64,000 bases of DNA from Victivallis vadensis (GCF_003096415.1 NZ_QEKH01000025.1:20660-84659); one strand, 5' to 3'; positions 50,213-59,754 are shown, counted from the stretch's first letter. Notes: a model not told the origin generated them from the sequence alone. Translations and numbers: made by a program.

Positions 50213-52546
50213 TTACTGCCGGAGTTTCACGGTGATCCGTTTCTGGTTGCGTACCAGTTCGGCCTGACGGGCGGTTTCGGCTGCGGGCAGATCGCCGGGA
50301 ACTGCGACCGGCCTGCCGTCAACCGCCGTGATCAGGTCCCCTGCCAGCAGCGGCCCCGCGCCCTGCCGGACTTCGACACCCCGTGTGCCGCGCGGCACGC
50401 CGAAAGCGGAAAACTCCTGTTCCGTGATTTCGCGTACCTTCGTGCCGCGCCACTCCTGTTCCTCCGGTGCAGCGGCGGGAACGGGAGTGCCTGAGAATGC
50501 GGCGGGAAGTGGAAACTGCGGCTGTTTCGCGAGTTTCCGCAGCTTCGGGGAGCGCACCCCGAAGCGGTTCATCGGGAAATTCACGAACGGTGAGCCCGCG
50601 GGCAGGTTTTCGACCGTGTAATCTCCCGCCGCCGGATTCCGGAATTTCGCATCCAGAACCGTGGAATGGGCGTCGCAGCCCCTGGCCCGGAACCGGTCGC
50701 GGTCCGCCTCCGACGACGCAAAAATATTGTAGTCGACCAGCAGCCCCCACGCCCGGTCCATCAGCGCGGGGCGGTAGGCCCCCATCACCAGATTCCCGGC
50801 GAACACGTCCCCCGAGTCGCGCAGCCAGCAGTGTGCGTGCAGCGAATCATTCACGATCAGGTTGTTGCGCACGATCCGGCGGTAACCCTCACGCAGTTTC
50901 AGGCCGCCTTTCAGAATCAGGTTGCCGGTGATCTCGTAGTTGCTTGAACCGTCGTCGAGGTCGATTCCCCAGCCGTGGTCGCAGCTCCAGCGGTTGTGAC
51001 GCAGCACATTTGCCGCGACGGCATCCGCGAAAGGCAGGGCGGGATCGCGCTCGTGTTCGCGGTTGATCCCGGCGAGCGATGGAGTCCAGAAACGGTCCCG
51101 TCCCCAGCTGTTGAAGCTGCCGTGGTCGCCTGTTTCCAGCACGGTGTTGAAAACGTCGCACCACTCGACCAGATGGCCGCCCCAGGTGCCTTCGCTGATG
51201 TTGATTCCGGCGCGCGGCACGTCGTGGATCGTGCAGGCGCGCACCGTGATGTTGCGCGACATCGAAATCTGGATCGGAGCGGTCTGTTTTTCGTCCCGCC
51301 CGGTCCGGGTCAGCAGGCAATCCTCCACCACGCAGTCGGCGGGGTAGTCGTCGCCGAGCGGCCCCGGAGCGCGGTCGAGTTTTTCGTAGGAGAACGGCGC
51401 CTCGTACCGGAAGAGCGGCGAACGCACCATCGCCGGATTTCCGGCGAACACCACCGCGTTCGCGCCGATTTCCCGGAACAGGCCGCCCCGGATTGCGATA
51501 CGGCGGTTGAAGTTGCTGACCAGCACCGCGTTGCCGCCGAGCAGGGAAAATTCGCAGTTCAGCAGCGCGCAATCCTCCGAGTTGCGGAAGAGCACCGCCG
51601 CTTCGCGGCAGAGCGTCCAGTCGCTGCGCAGCAGCGGCTCCTTGTTCTCCATAAAAGTGCGCGCGGCGTGCCGGAACGTGAAGCCGTCGAATACAGTCTG
51701 CCTTGCGCCGTCGAAATCAACCAGCCGCCGCAGCGAAACCGTTTCGACCGCGGCCCGGTTCGGATCGACGCCCGGCTCGGGATACACATAGAGTTTCCCG
51801 GAGTCGCGATCGTAGAACCATTCGCCGGGAGCGTCCAGCTCTTCAAAGATGTTTTCGACCATCCGGTAACGTTTGTGCATCGGCGACGGGCGGTTGTTCT
51901 GCCAGCCGCCTTCGAGCCGGAGAGTGCCGTCCGGGTTGCGGCCGGTGATCCGCCAGTGCATGTCGCCCCACAGTGCGCCGTGCATCGCGTGCAGATAGCC
52001 GGTTTCGGGATGCTTCCAGCGGGAGGTGCGTTCCGGATTCAGCGGGTCGGTGGCGGAATCGGACGTATTCGCGCCGTGCTCCAGCTGCCACGTGTCGAAG
52101 ACGTTCCGCCCTTCCACGCGGTTCGGGTAGCGGGCCATCGCCTGCCGCCTGCCGTCCAGAAAGAGTTGGTCGATCTCGCGGCCTTTCCCCGCATCCGCCG
52201 TCAGGATGCCGTCCCGGAACGGTGTGAATTTCAGGTTTTCCAGCCGCACGCCGCCGCTCAGCACCGCGCCGCCCTCCGTTGTGCTGACGAAGCGGATGCC
52301 GGAATGCTCCATGCCGAGCTTCAGGGTTTTCCCGAGGTAGTAGACGCCGGGAGCGACCTCGACGGTCCGGCGGCCGGAAAGCCCCGCCGCCGCTTCCGCC
52401 GCCCGGTGCAGGGTGCGGAACGGCTGCGCGGCGCTGCCGCTGTTCCGGTCCGAACCGTTCGGGGAGACAAAGAATTTCACATCGGCTTCCAGTGCGGCGG
52501 CGGAGATGGTTCCCGCCAGCAGCAGCGCGCAGGCGAACGGTTTCAT
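50213..52546 (-). CDS. Secreted parallel beta-helix protein (GH141-like) with C-terminal PDZ domain
   Basis: 777 residues from ATG 52546. Signal peptide MKPFACALLLAGTISAAALE. FFVSPNGSDRNSGSAAQPFR and TLHRAAEAA start a right-handed beta-helix, with later turns such as FDGFTFRHA, LLNCEFSLLGGNAVLVSN and RACTIHDVPRAGINISEGTW; the layout is like GH141 and related pectin-lyase-fold hydrolases. The last 60 residues, GVPRGTRGVEVRQGAGPLL and GDLITAVDGRPVAVPGDLPA, resemble a PDZ domain, an unusual addition. Upstream promoter at 52591-52619; an open frame reaches 52582. Confidence 0.75.
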   Translation of the reverse strand: MKPFACALLLAGTISAAALEADVKFFVSPNGSDRNSGSAAQPFRTLHRAAEAAAGLSGRRTVEVAPGVYYLGKTLKLGMEHSGIRFVSTTEGGAVLSGGVRLENLKFTPFRDGILTADAGKGREIDQLFLDGRRQAMARYPNRVEGRNVFDTWQLEHGANTSDSATDPLNPERTSRWKHPETGYLHAMHGALWGDMHWRITGRNPDGTLRLEGGWQNNRPSPMHKRYRMVENIFEELDAPGEWFYDRDSGKLYVYPEPGVDPNRAAVETVSLRRLVDFDGARQTVFDGFTFRHAARTFMENKEPLLRSDWTLCREAAVLFRNSEDCALLNCEFSLLGGNAVLVSNFNRRIAIRGGLFREIGANAVVFAGNPAMVRSPLFRYEAPFSYEKLDRAPGPLGDDYPADCVVEDCLLTRTGRDEKQTAPIQISMSRNITVRACTIHDVPRAGINISEGTWGGHLVEWCDVFNTVLETGDHGSFNSWGRDRFWTPSLAGINREHERDPALPFADAVAANVLRHNRWSCDHGWGIDLDDGSSNYEITGNLILKGGLKLREGYRRIVRNNLIVNDSLHAHCWLRDSGDVFAGNLVMGAYRPALMDRAWGLLVDYNIFASSEADRDRFRARGCDAHSTVLDAKFRNPAAGDYTVENLPAGSPFVNFPMNRFGVRSPKLRKLAKQPQFPLPAAFSGTPVPAAAPEEQEWRGTKVREITEQEFSAFGVPRGTRGVEVRQGAGPLLAGDLITAVDGRPVAVPGDLPAAETARQAELVRNQKRITVKLRQ

Positions 52547-52590
52547 CGGATACAGGTTCCTTTCCGGTTGCGGTTGTTCCATCTGCTTAT

Positions 52591-52619
52591 ATTATAGCAA
52601 ATTGGAGCAGCTTCGTCAA
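52591..52619 (-). promoter_or_regulatory. Promoter of the beta-helix/PDZ gene
   Basis: On the minus strand TTGACG (52619-52614), 17-bp spacer, perfect TATAAT (52596-52591). The transcript would start near 52584, about 38 nt before the ATG. Confidence 0.75.
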
Positions 52620-52981
52620 CCCGGGCGCCGCAAGAAAAGCACCAACGGATACACAATCGAAAACAAAGTGTACAGAAAGTCCGGCTTGCCGCCATTGGGA
52701 CGGCGGGGAATGATATTGCGTTTCCGGCTTGAATATTCCGGGGAACGGCTTATATTACTGTCAGGTATAAATTCAAAACACCGCCGAAAATACCACACGA
52801 AGCCGTTTTGATTTTGTCCTGTTAATATCGAAGTCTTGAATTGTGTACCGTTTGCCTCCGGGTAAACGGTGCACTGTTCGTGCATCTTCGATATGCGCAG
52901 TGGTATGCGTCGGCGGTGGTGTACGGAGGTGCACCGCCTTTTTTTTGCGGCAGTGCACTTCCGGCGACGGGAGGATGCACG
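52620..52981. other. Upstream region of the thermonuclease gene with two hairpins
   Basis: About 360 bases with no convincing gene. ACCGTTTGCC-TCC-GGGTAAACGGT (52847-52870) and GTGCACCGCC-T8-GCGGCAGTGCAC (52929-52958, T run in the loop) are clear hairpins; GTGCAC also occurs nearby. The second has the T-loop design seen in elements A and B. GGGAGGA (about 52971) is the ribosome site for the next gene. Confidence 0.5.
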
Positions 52982-53461
52982 GTGAAAAAATTGCTGCCGC
53001 TTTTGCTCTGCGTATTCTCTCTTACTGTCCTTTCCGCCGAAATCCGGGGAAAAATCGTGCGGGTTGCGGACGGCGATACCGTGACGGTCCTCGACGCCCT
53101 CGACGGTGCGCCGTTCCGCATCCGGCTCGACAAAATCGATGCGCCGGAACTCCGGCAGCCGTTCGGCCCGGAAGCCGCGGCGTATCTCTCCGCATTGATA
53201 TCCGGCAAAGAGGTGGTGATCCGGTTCAGGAAGATCGACCGGTACGGCCGGATCATCGCGACGGTTTACCACGGCGGCCGGGATGTCAATCTGCTGATGG
53301 TCAGAGCCGGGCTGGCGTGGCATTACGCTTATTTTGACGACACTCCGGCATACCGGGAAGCGGAGAAACAAGCACGGGCGGCCCGGCGCGGTCTGTGGCG
53401 GCAGGACAATCCGGTCAATCCCTATGAATTTCGCAGGCAACGCAAGCTGAACGCAAAGTGA
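52982..53461 (+). CDS. Secreted thermonuclease (SNase family)
   Basis: 159 residues from GTG 52982. Signal peptide KKLLPLLLCVFSLTVLSA. RVADGDTVTVL, then RIRLDKIDAPELRQPFGPEA, FRKIDRYGRIIATVYHGGRD and LMVRAGLAWHYAYF contain the active-site Arg, Glu and Arg of staphylococcal nuclease. It cuts DNA or RNA outside the cytoplasm with calcium. ATG codons upstream are out of frame or give no signal peptide at the N-terminus. The C-terminal FRRQRKLNAK is basic. Confidence 0.88.
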   Translation: MKKLLPLLLCVFSLTVLSAEIRGKIVRVADGDTVTVLDALDGAPFRIRLDKIDAPELRQPFGPEAAAYLSALISGKEVVIRFRKIDRYGRIIATVYHGGRDVNLLMVRAGLAWHYAYFDDTPAYREAEKQARAARRGLWRQDNPVNPYEFRRQRKLNAK

Positions 53462-53488
53462 TGGTAAAGACGTATTCTACCTCGCATA

Positions 53489-54345
53489 CAAGTTTCTTGG
53501 ATCGGGATTTCGCCTTCGGCGACCAAGGCGCTTCGCCCTTGGAACCCGACCGGCAAGGTGCCGGTGCCGAATACTTCAGATCCGGGAAAACCGGAACGGT
53601 TTTCCCTCCGGATGGGGGAGCTCTGATGGAGACAGGCAAGGTTGTACAGGAGCGGCACACCGCTCCGGTCGGCGCAGAGCCGATTTTTTTATCGGCTCCA
53701 GGCACTCCCTGCGCCTGCTGCCGCCGGAGGTCACGCGCGGAACCTCCAGATGCTGACCGGGTAATAGAAAGATACCCTGATGGAGGCTGATAAGAATTTA
53801 TCTGCCGATATACGCAAAGCGAGGTCAGGCAACAATACAATTGCCATATCACAGGCAAGCATATCTTTGAGTACGAGCCTTACTGAACCTTGCCTGCATG
53901 AAAAGGCAGGGGGAGAGTTCAGCCTCCATCAGAGTAACTTCACATCAGATGGTCAGCATCTGGCCGTTCCGCGCGTGACCTCCGGCGGCAGCAGGCGCAG
54001 GGAGTGCCCTCTCCCCAAAAAGTTGCCTCCCTTCGGCCACGGGCCTCGGGACTTTTGGGCTTTGCCCAAAAGCTGCGGGTACTTTTCGGGGGCCCCTCCC
54101 TCCATTCCTCCGTGCGGCTTCGCCGTACTCGTCATTCCGGGCAAAAAAGCAGGCTTTGTGCCGACCGGAGCGGTGTGCCGCTCCTGTACGCTCCATGCCT
54201 GTCTCCATCAGGGCTCCCCCCTTCCGGAGGGGAAACCGGAACGGTTTTCCCGGTTCTAAGTACCCGGCGCCGGCACCTTGCCGGTCGGGTTCCAAGGGCG
54301 AAGCGCCTTGGTCGCCGAAGGCGAAATCCCGGTCCAAGAAACTTG
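53489..54345. repeat. Long composite palindromic element B
   Basis: About 857 bp, flanked by inverted ends CAAGTTTCTTGGATCGGGAT and ATCCCGGTCCAAGAAACTTG. The arms repeat the hairpin series of element A. The centre (about 53760-53960) is nearly identical to that of A. The right arm holds an extra block of about 150 bp (about 54008-54145: AAAAAGTTGCCTCCCTTCGG and beyond) that breaks the T-loop hairpin. No transposase or credible gene. It lies between the convergent thermonuclease and beta-helix genes. Confidence 0.9.
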
Positions 54346-54358
54346 CACACGGCGTATA

Positions 54359-56230
54359 TTATTTATCTGATGGAACCGGGAACAGCAACCGGTAGGCAGT
54401 GGCGCCGGGCTTCAAGTCCTGAAAGGGGCCGGGGAATACGCGAGCTCCGTAAGAAAGGCCGACGAAATCCCGGTCGATGCCGGGAACCGGTTCAAAGGCG
54501 GGCAGCTTTCCGATTGTCAGATAGAGCGACGGCTCGAACGGCTTGATCCGGACGCCGAACTCCCGCCCCGTCAGGAACACGGAATTCTTCTCCCGGCCGG
54601 AGACTTTCGGCCAGACCTCCGGAGTAAAACGCTTCGTGACCCGGACGCGGTTCATCTCCTCCGCAGTCAACAGCTTCGCCGCATCGCCGGAGATCTTCTC
54701 CCACGGCGTGGAACCGCTGTACCGGAAGCCGACGTCGCCGACGAAAAGGTTCCGGTCCGAAACGCAGTTTTCCGAACGGTCGCCCGGCACCGGCAGGCTC
54801 ACTCCGCCGCCGTTGTTGCAGAAAATGTTGTTGACCACCAGCTCGTCGGAGGTTTCGACGGTCTTGCCGCGTGTTTTGCGATCGGTCACGTTGTGCATGA
54901 AAACCGCCTCCGCCGCGTTGTCGAAGACCAGGTTGTGGCAGATTTTCACCCCGGAGGCGTCATGCACATAGATGCCGCGTCCCGGATAGTACCCGGTGAA
55001 CGGCGTGGTGTTCGCAACGATGTTGTTGTCGATCATCACGCAGCCCGCGCCCAGCTCGATGAAGATCCCGGAGCCGATGTTGCCGAACACCACGTTGCGG
55101 GTGATCCGCGCCTTGTCGTAGCCGTTGTCGAACCAGATGCCGTGCGCGCCGTTGAAGCGGACCAGATTCCCCTCGACCAGCGCCGCGTCCGCCTCATGCA
55201 GCTTGATTCCGGCCCACTCCTCCCAGTCGCACTCGCTGGTGGTCAGCGAGAGATTGTTGTTGCGTTCCACGGTGTTGCCGATGATCTTCACTCCCCGGCA
55301 GCTCCAGCCGGCGATGCCGCAGAGGCCGTTGTCGACGACCAGATTGCCGGTGACCAGGTGGCGGCCGCCTTTGCGGAGCTGCTTCCGGTCTTCCGGCGTA
55401 GTTTTGGGAATCAGGTCGGTACGCCAGTATTCGCTGCCGACATCGAGGCCGACCGTCCTGGCATGGCGGATCACGTTGTCGCGGATCACCCAGTCATGGC
55501 CGCTCCGGGTCGAGACCATCCCGAGCTGTGGAAACGGCGCCTGATTGGCGCAGTGTTCAAAGACGAAGCCTTCGATGTGAATATAACCGAGTCCGCGCCG
55601 CGCCGGAGCGAACACCCGGTCGCGGACCGTGATTTCGAGCAAAGAGCGTTCCGGGTCATATTCCGGCGGCAGATGGAGCAGCAGATTGCCCCCGTCCGGC
55701 GTGATGATCCAGCTGCCCGGCACCCGGCGCACCTCCTCCGGCGTCTGCGACTGGCGCAGTTCCCCGCCGTCACAGAAAATCTGCCCGAGCGAATAGGGAA
55801 GCAGCGCACCGGAAGCGGGCCGCGCCGGTTCCTTTTTGTCCCTGCCGCCCGCATTGAGCTTGCGCCTGAAGGGATTCGGGAAATCGCCGAAGAACGCATC
55901 CTCCGGCACCGGCGTCGTGAACAGGTTCTTTTCTCCCGGCACCGGCGTCAGCACCGGCTTCCACTCCTCGCTGCCGCGGAGGAAAACCGTGCCGCGTTCC
56001 GCCGCGCGGTAGGTGATCGGCCTGCCCGGTTCGCCGCCGCGCTCCGGCGCGACATGCTCGCGGTAAACACCGGGACGGACCTGAATCACATCGCCGGGAA
56101 CCGCCTTCGCCGCCGCTTCCCCGATCGTCCGATACATGCCGGAACCGCCGTTGCGGTCCACGGTCAGCGTGGCCGCCGGAAGAGAAACCCCGGCGAATAT
56201 GCATCCGGCCAGAAACAGACCTTTTTTCAT
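54359..56230 (-). CDS. Secreted right-handed beta-helix protein
   Basis: 623 residues from ATG 56230. Signal peptide MKKGLFLAGCIFAGVSLPAA. IGEAAAKAVPGDVIQVRPGV then YREHVAPERGGEPGRPITYR is the usual start of pectate-lyase-like beta-helix proteins; helical turns follow (GIAGWSCRGVKIIGNTVERN, GIWFDNGYDKARITRNVVFG, GIYVHDASGVKICHNLVFDN). Probably degrades or binds a plant or mucin polysaccharide; catalytic residues cannot be placed. Promoter at 56271-56299. The second such protein in this window after 50213-52546, but not a close paralogue. Confidence 0.8.
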   Translation of the reverse strand: MKKGLFLAGCIFAGVSLPAATLTVDRNGGSGMYRTIGEAAAKAVPGDVIQVRPGVYREHVAPERGGEPGRPITYRAAERGTVFLRGSEEWKPVLTPVPGEKNLFTTPVPEDAFFGDFPNPFRRKLNAGGRDKKEPARPASGALLPYSLGQIFCDGGELRQSQTPEEVRRVPGSWIITPDGGNLLLHLPPEYDPERSLLEITVRDRVFAPARRGLGYIHIEGFVFEHCANQAPFPQLGMVSTRSGHDWVIRDNVIRHARTVGLDVGSEYWRTDLIPKTTPEDRKQLRKGGRHLVTGNLVVDNGLCGIAGWSCRGVKIIGNTVERNNNLSLTTSECDWEEWAGIKLHEADAALVEGNLVRFNGAHGIWFDNGYDKARITRNVVFGNIGSGIFIELGAGCVMIDNNIVANTTPFTGYYPGRGIYVHDASGVKICHNLVFDNAAEAVFMHNVTDRKTRGKTVETSDELVVNNIFCNNGGGVSLPVPGDRSENCVSDRNLFVGDVGFRYSGSTPWEKISGDAAKLLTAEEMNRVRVTKRFTPEVWPKVSGREKNSVFLTGREFGVRIKPFEPSLYLTIGKLPAFEPVPGIDRDFVGLSYGARVFPGPFQDLKPGATAYRLLFPVPSDK

Positions 56231-56270
56231 GAACACTCCTTTTCTGATGAACTTCAATCGGCAATACCGG

Positions 56271-56299
56271 AAAATACCGCCGAATTCCCGAAATGTCAA
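56271..56299 (-). promoter_or_regulatory. Promoter of the second beta-helix gene
   Basis: On the minus strand a perfect TTGACA (56299-56294), 17-bp spacer, TATTTT (56276-56271), about 34 nt before the expected leader of the ATG at 56230. Confidence 0.7.
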
Positions 56300-56435
56300 C
56301 CGGCCCAACTCCGGTCATTCCGGCAATCACAATTTTTTCAAATCGGGACAATATGTGAAAACAGCGGCGCGTTAATTGAACAGATTCCGCGAGAATAAAT
56401 CCGGTAAGTGCCGGAACAACAGAAGGAAAAGGATT

Positions 56436-57242
56436 ATGAACAACAAATTCCGCCTCCCCCTGACCGCATTGGCGCTGTCGCTCGGAATGATTCCGGCGAT
56501 GGCGGCTGCCGAAGATGACGCTCCGCCGCCTCCGCCGCACGAGATGCGGCAGCCCGGTCCCGGCGGCGACATGCAAAGCCCCGGCGGCCGCCGGATGCGT
56601 CCCCGCATGGGCGACGGCCGCGTGATGCCGGCCGCGATGAATGAGGAAGAACAGGCCAGATTCCGTGAACTCAACCAGGCGGTTCAGGATGCGCTCGAAG
56701 CCTATCGCGCCAATCCCGGCGACGAAACGCTTGCCGCCCTGAAAACCAAATTGACCGCGATGGTCGAAGCCCGGCAGGCGTTCGAGATCGACCGCGCCGA
56801 AAAAGCGCTGGCCCGTGCCAAGGCCCAGGCCGGGAAAAAGGACGAGATCGTCAACCGCCAGCTGAAGCACATGACCGCCCCTCAACGCAGACGCGGCCCC
56901 GGAGAGGGCAAAGCTCCGGAAAGGCGCGACCGCCGCGGCAATATGCCGCAGTTCTTCACCGAAGCGGAAATGACCCGGCTCAAGACCGCCCGCGAAGCGC
57001 TGGCCAAGGCGGAAGCCAAATCCGACGCGGAGACCAAAGCGGTCGAAGCGATGAAGAAAGTCCATCAGGATGCCGTGACCCGCATTCAGGCGGAAATCGC
57101 CAGACTCAAAGCCGAGGGCAAGGATACCGCGTCACTGGAACGCAGCGTGAAGTTCCTGAACCGCGCCGTCGAACAGATGGCCGACCCGGCCAAATATGCG
57201 GAACGCATGAAGAACCGCCCGCCCCGCGGTGAGCGCAAGTAG
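56436..57242 (+). CDS. Secreted coiled-coil protein
   Basis: 268 residues from ATG 56436 (GGAAAAGGA upstream). Signal peptide FRLPLTALALSLGMIPAMAA; a Pro/Gly/Arg-rich linker (HEMRQPGPGGDMQSPGGRRM); then two long helical, Ala/Lys/Glu-rich stretches (FRELNQAVQDALEAYRAN, AEIARLKAEGKDTASLER) separated by a basic QRRRGPGEGKAPERRDRRGN linker. It could be a periplasmic chaperone-like or scaffold protein in the style of Spy/CpxP, though LTxxQ motifs are absent. Its own terminator follows. Confidence 0.6.
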   Translation: MNNKFRLPLTALALSLGMIPAMAAAEDDAPPPPPHEMRQPGPGGDMQSPGGRRMRPRMGDGRVMPAAMNEEEQARFRELNQAVQDALEAYRANPGDETLAALKTKLTAMVEARQAFEIDRAEKALARAKAQAGKKDEIVNRQLKHMTAPQRRRGPGEGKAPERRDRRGNMPQFFTEAEMTRLKTAREALAKAEAKSDAETKAVEAMKKVHQDAVTRIQAEIARLKAEGKDTASLERSVKFLNRAVEQMADPAKYAERMKNRPPRGERK

Positions 57243-57267
57243 TTCCCGCAGCCTGAATCAGTCGGTC

Positions 57268-57303
57268 GCCCCCCGGATGTCGCTCGTTTCCGGGGGGCTT
57301 TTT
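57268..57303 (+). terminator. Terminator of the coiled-coil protein gene
   Basis: GCCCCCCGGA (57268-57277), 11-base loop, TCCGGGGGGC (57289-57298), then TTTTTC. The 250 bases after it up to 57554 hold no gene; the promoter at 57500 is the only signal I see there. Confidence 0.9.
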
Positions 57304-57499
57304 CTGTTTCAATGGGAGACGCCCTGCATCATCGCCATACTTATTCAATGACTGATTCCCATGTGATATACATAATAATATAAGCCAATATGTCAACAGG
57401 AATAAATAACCGCAAAAACGGACTATCCCTATTGATATTGATAATCAAGAGTTTGCAGCTTACCCTCCCCCAGGCGGCGATATTTCTTCAAATATTGTT

Positions 57500-57528
57500 T
57501 TGTGTCCTGAGGTTTTCTCCGGTATAAT
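57500..57528 (+). promoter_or_regulatory. Promoter of the regulator-prepilin-hydrolase operon
   Basis: TTGTGT (57500-57505), 17-bp spacer, perfect TATAAT (57523-57528). The likely start is near 57535, about 20 nt before the first possible start codon of the regulator, so self-regulation is plausible. Confidence 0.7.
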
Positions 57529-57554
57529 ATATAACACAGCCATCCCATCGAGGC

Positions 57555-58703
57555 TTGAAAAATGACAAAAACTTATGGGACGGCAGTGATATAAAGGCAT
57601 ATTTCAGGTCTGGAGCATCACCATTGAAAAAGGAACATCTCTGTGAATTGAGTTACTCGAAGATTGCCGCCGATCTCCGGTCGGCGATCGATTCGCGGCA
57701 TCTTTCCCCCGGAGAAATGCTGTTGCCGGAACGGGAACTGGCCCGGCGCTACTCGGTCAGCATCGGCACGGTCAGGCGCGGAATACGCACACTGGTTGAA
57801 GAAGGACGGCTCAGGAAACGCCAGGGGCTGGGAACATTCGTCCTGAACCGGACGGAAACTTCCGGCGCGATCGCCCTGCTGCTGCCGACGCTTCAGCTCT
57901 CCTACTATGCCCGGATCGCCGAACTCGTCGAAAAATACGGCAGCAGCGAACCTTTCATCATCACGAATCCGGACGATGTGCCGGTCAGCCGCCGAATCAG
58001 CATCGCCCAGAAACGCCGCGGCTTCCGCAATGTCATCATCACGCACGAAATCAGCAGTGAGGAGTACGACAGATGCCGCAGACACTTTCCGGGAATGGAA
58101 TTCTTCTTTTTCGACTCCGGCGTCAGCGGCCTGCCGGTCAACTCCGTGTGCAGCGATGAAATTGAAGGAGCCCGGCTCGCCGTCACACACCTGCTCAATC
58201 AGGGACGGCGGCGGATCGTTTTCCTCGGCAACACCCGGTTCGCCAATGGCCGTCGGCGCGCTCTCGGCTGCCGCCTGGCGCTGGAAAATGCCGGAGAGAA
58301 ATTCCACCTGATCGACAGCGACGTCCATTACAGCAGCGCCTATGCCGCCATGCAGAATGCCCTTGCGCGCGGCTTGCGTCCGACCGGCATCTTCGCGGTG
58401 ACCGATATGGCGGCCATGGGAGGCATATCGGCTCTCCGGGAGGCCGGAGTGCGGGTGCCGGAGGACTGCGCGGTCATCGGCTACAGCAATCTTGCGGAAG
58501 GGAAAAATTTCACTCCCGCGCTCTCGACAATCGAAACCGATCTCGACGGGATGGTTCGTTACACACTGAGCGAAATCGCTTTCCGGACCGCGCACCCGGA
58601 AACGGAACTTTCGCAGGTGAGATTTCAACCGCGCCTGATCGTCCGGGCATCCAGCAGCACCATACATCAACCTTTTAATAAACAGGAGTCTTGCCATGAA
58701 TGA
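57555..58703 (+). CDS. GntR-HTH/LacI-sensor transcriptional regulator
   Basis: Up to 382 residues. N-terminal winged helix of the GntR type: [57 protein letters not shown]. From about residue 105 a LacI/GalR-type sugar-binding domain: [40 protein letters not shown] and [20 protein letters not shown]. No ATG lies near the N-terminus; TTG 57555 is a candidate start, a later TTG (about 57624) another. It is the first gene of the operon and its end overlaps the prepilin start by 8 nt. Confidence 0.82.
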   Translation: MKNDKNLWDGSDIKAYFRSGASPLKKEHLCELSYSKIAADLRSAIDSRHLSPGEMLLPERELARRYSVSIGTVRRGIRTLVEEGRLRKRQGLGTFVLNRTETSGAIALLLPTLQLSYYARIAELVEKYGSSEPFIITNPDDVPVSRRISIAQKRRGFRNVIITHEISSEEYDRCRRHFPGMEFFFFDSGVSGLPVNSVCSDEIEGARLAVTHLLNQGRRRIVFLGNTRFANGRRRALGCRLALENAGEKFHLIDSDVHYSSAYAAMQNALARGLRPTGIFAVTDMAAMGGISALREAGVRVPEDCAVIGYSNLAEGKNFTPALSTIETDLDGMVRYTLSEIAFRTAHPETELSQVRFQPRLIVRASSSTIHQPFNKQESCHE

Positions 58704-59754
58704 AAAGCTGACGCTCATGAAACCATCATCTTCCCGTCTTGCGCTTATCCCGCCGGCGCTTTCCTCCCGCTTCAGAAGAGTATGCAATCAGTCCTCATAT
58801 GCCGCTCTGCGTAAAAGAGAGGGGTTCGGGGGAGAGAAAGCGGCGACTTGCGCCGCGTCTCTCCCCGTACCAAGCATCCCCAACTTTTCACATATTCCCT
58901 GCAAGCTCTCACGCCACCGCCTGTCGACCGCCCCGCACCCGGCACCGGCACCTTGCCGGACGCAGGGGGCGCGGCACGAGGCGGATACGCCCCCCGCATA
59001 CCGCCGCTTAAGGCCGACTATCGCAAGATTTACGCTGATTGAGCTGCTCGTTGTGATAGCGATCATCGCAATCTTGGCTTCCATGCTGCTTCCGGCATTG
59101 AATCAGGCGCGTCAGAAAGGGTATGCGGCAAGCTGCCAGAGCAACCAGAAATCGGTGATACAGGCGCTGAGTTTTTATGCCGATGACTTCCGGGGGGCGA
59201 TCCCCTACTGGAACAACCACGACAATGCGTCATGGAGCCTGTTTCTGGTGCGGAACAATTGGGGATTCCAGCCGGGAGCATTTTATGAAATTCCGTACAA
59301 AACGATTGTCTGCCCCGGCAATCCCCGGAAAGTGGGGGCGTACAATTCCAGCACCGGATTTTACGGGATGCTGCACATCACCGGCGACGGCGATCTGGCC
59401 GCTTACAATGCCAACAAGGACAAAACCGGCGCTTTCATCCACGGCAACTGGGGCGGCGCCGGGAATAAGTACGAGTATTTCCTGACGGGGCGGATGAAAG
59501 TGCCGTCGCGCATCGGGCTGATCTATGACTCCGCCATGGCGACCGGTACCAGTCAGGGCACGGGTTACAACTTCGTCACCAATCAGAAAGTGGGCTGGGC
59601 GAATAATCCGGCGGTCTACCGGCTGCACTCGAACCGGGCCAATACGGCCTTTGCCGACGGCCATGTGAGCGCGTTGGGCGCGGAGGAGCTCGGCAGCCTG
59701 CCGCTGCCGATGGATGCGGCAACCGTCAACTCCAACTTCCAGTGGTACAAATGA
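58696..59754 (+). CDS. Prepilin-type protein with H-X9-DG domain and long leader
   Basis: 352 residues. A type II pseudopilin-like N-terminus [20 protein letters not shown] begins at residue 112, followed by [20 protein letters not shown]; the C-terminus has [18 protein letters not shown], the H-X9-DG domain of planctomycete/lentisphaerote prepilin-like proteins. The 111-residue leader is exceptional: [20 protein letters not shown] and a stretch read from palindromic-module DNA ([20 protein letters not shown]). AGGAG precedes ATG 58696. The protein is probably exported and surface-bound, associated with the glycoside hydrolases downstream. The stop overlaps the next start (ATGA). Confidence 0.85.
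   Translation: MNEKLTLMKPSSSRLALIPPALSSRFRRVCNQSSYAALRKREGFGGEKAATCAASLPVPSIPNFSHIPCKLSRHRLSTAPHPAPAPCRTQGARHEADTPPAYRRLRPTIARFTLIELLVVIAIIAILASMLLPALNQARQKGYAASCQSNQKSVIQALSFYADDFRGAIPYWNNHDNASWSLFLVRNNWGFQPGAFYEIPYKTIVCPGNPRKVGAYNSSTGFYGMLHITGDGDLAAYNANKDKTGAFIHGNWGGAGNKYEYFLTGRMKVPSRIGLIYDSAMATGTSQGTGYNFVTNQKVGWANNPAVYRLHSNRANTAFADGHVSALGAEELGSLPLPMDAATVNSNFQWYK
58945..58959. repeat. Palindromic module inside the prepilin leader
   Basis: CCGGCACCTTGCCGG, the same 15-mer as in elements A, B and C, lies in frame within the leader of the prepilin gene and is followed by ACGCAGGGGGCGCGG, a variant of the next module. It shows that these repeats can sit inside coding DNA. Confidence 0.65.
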
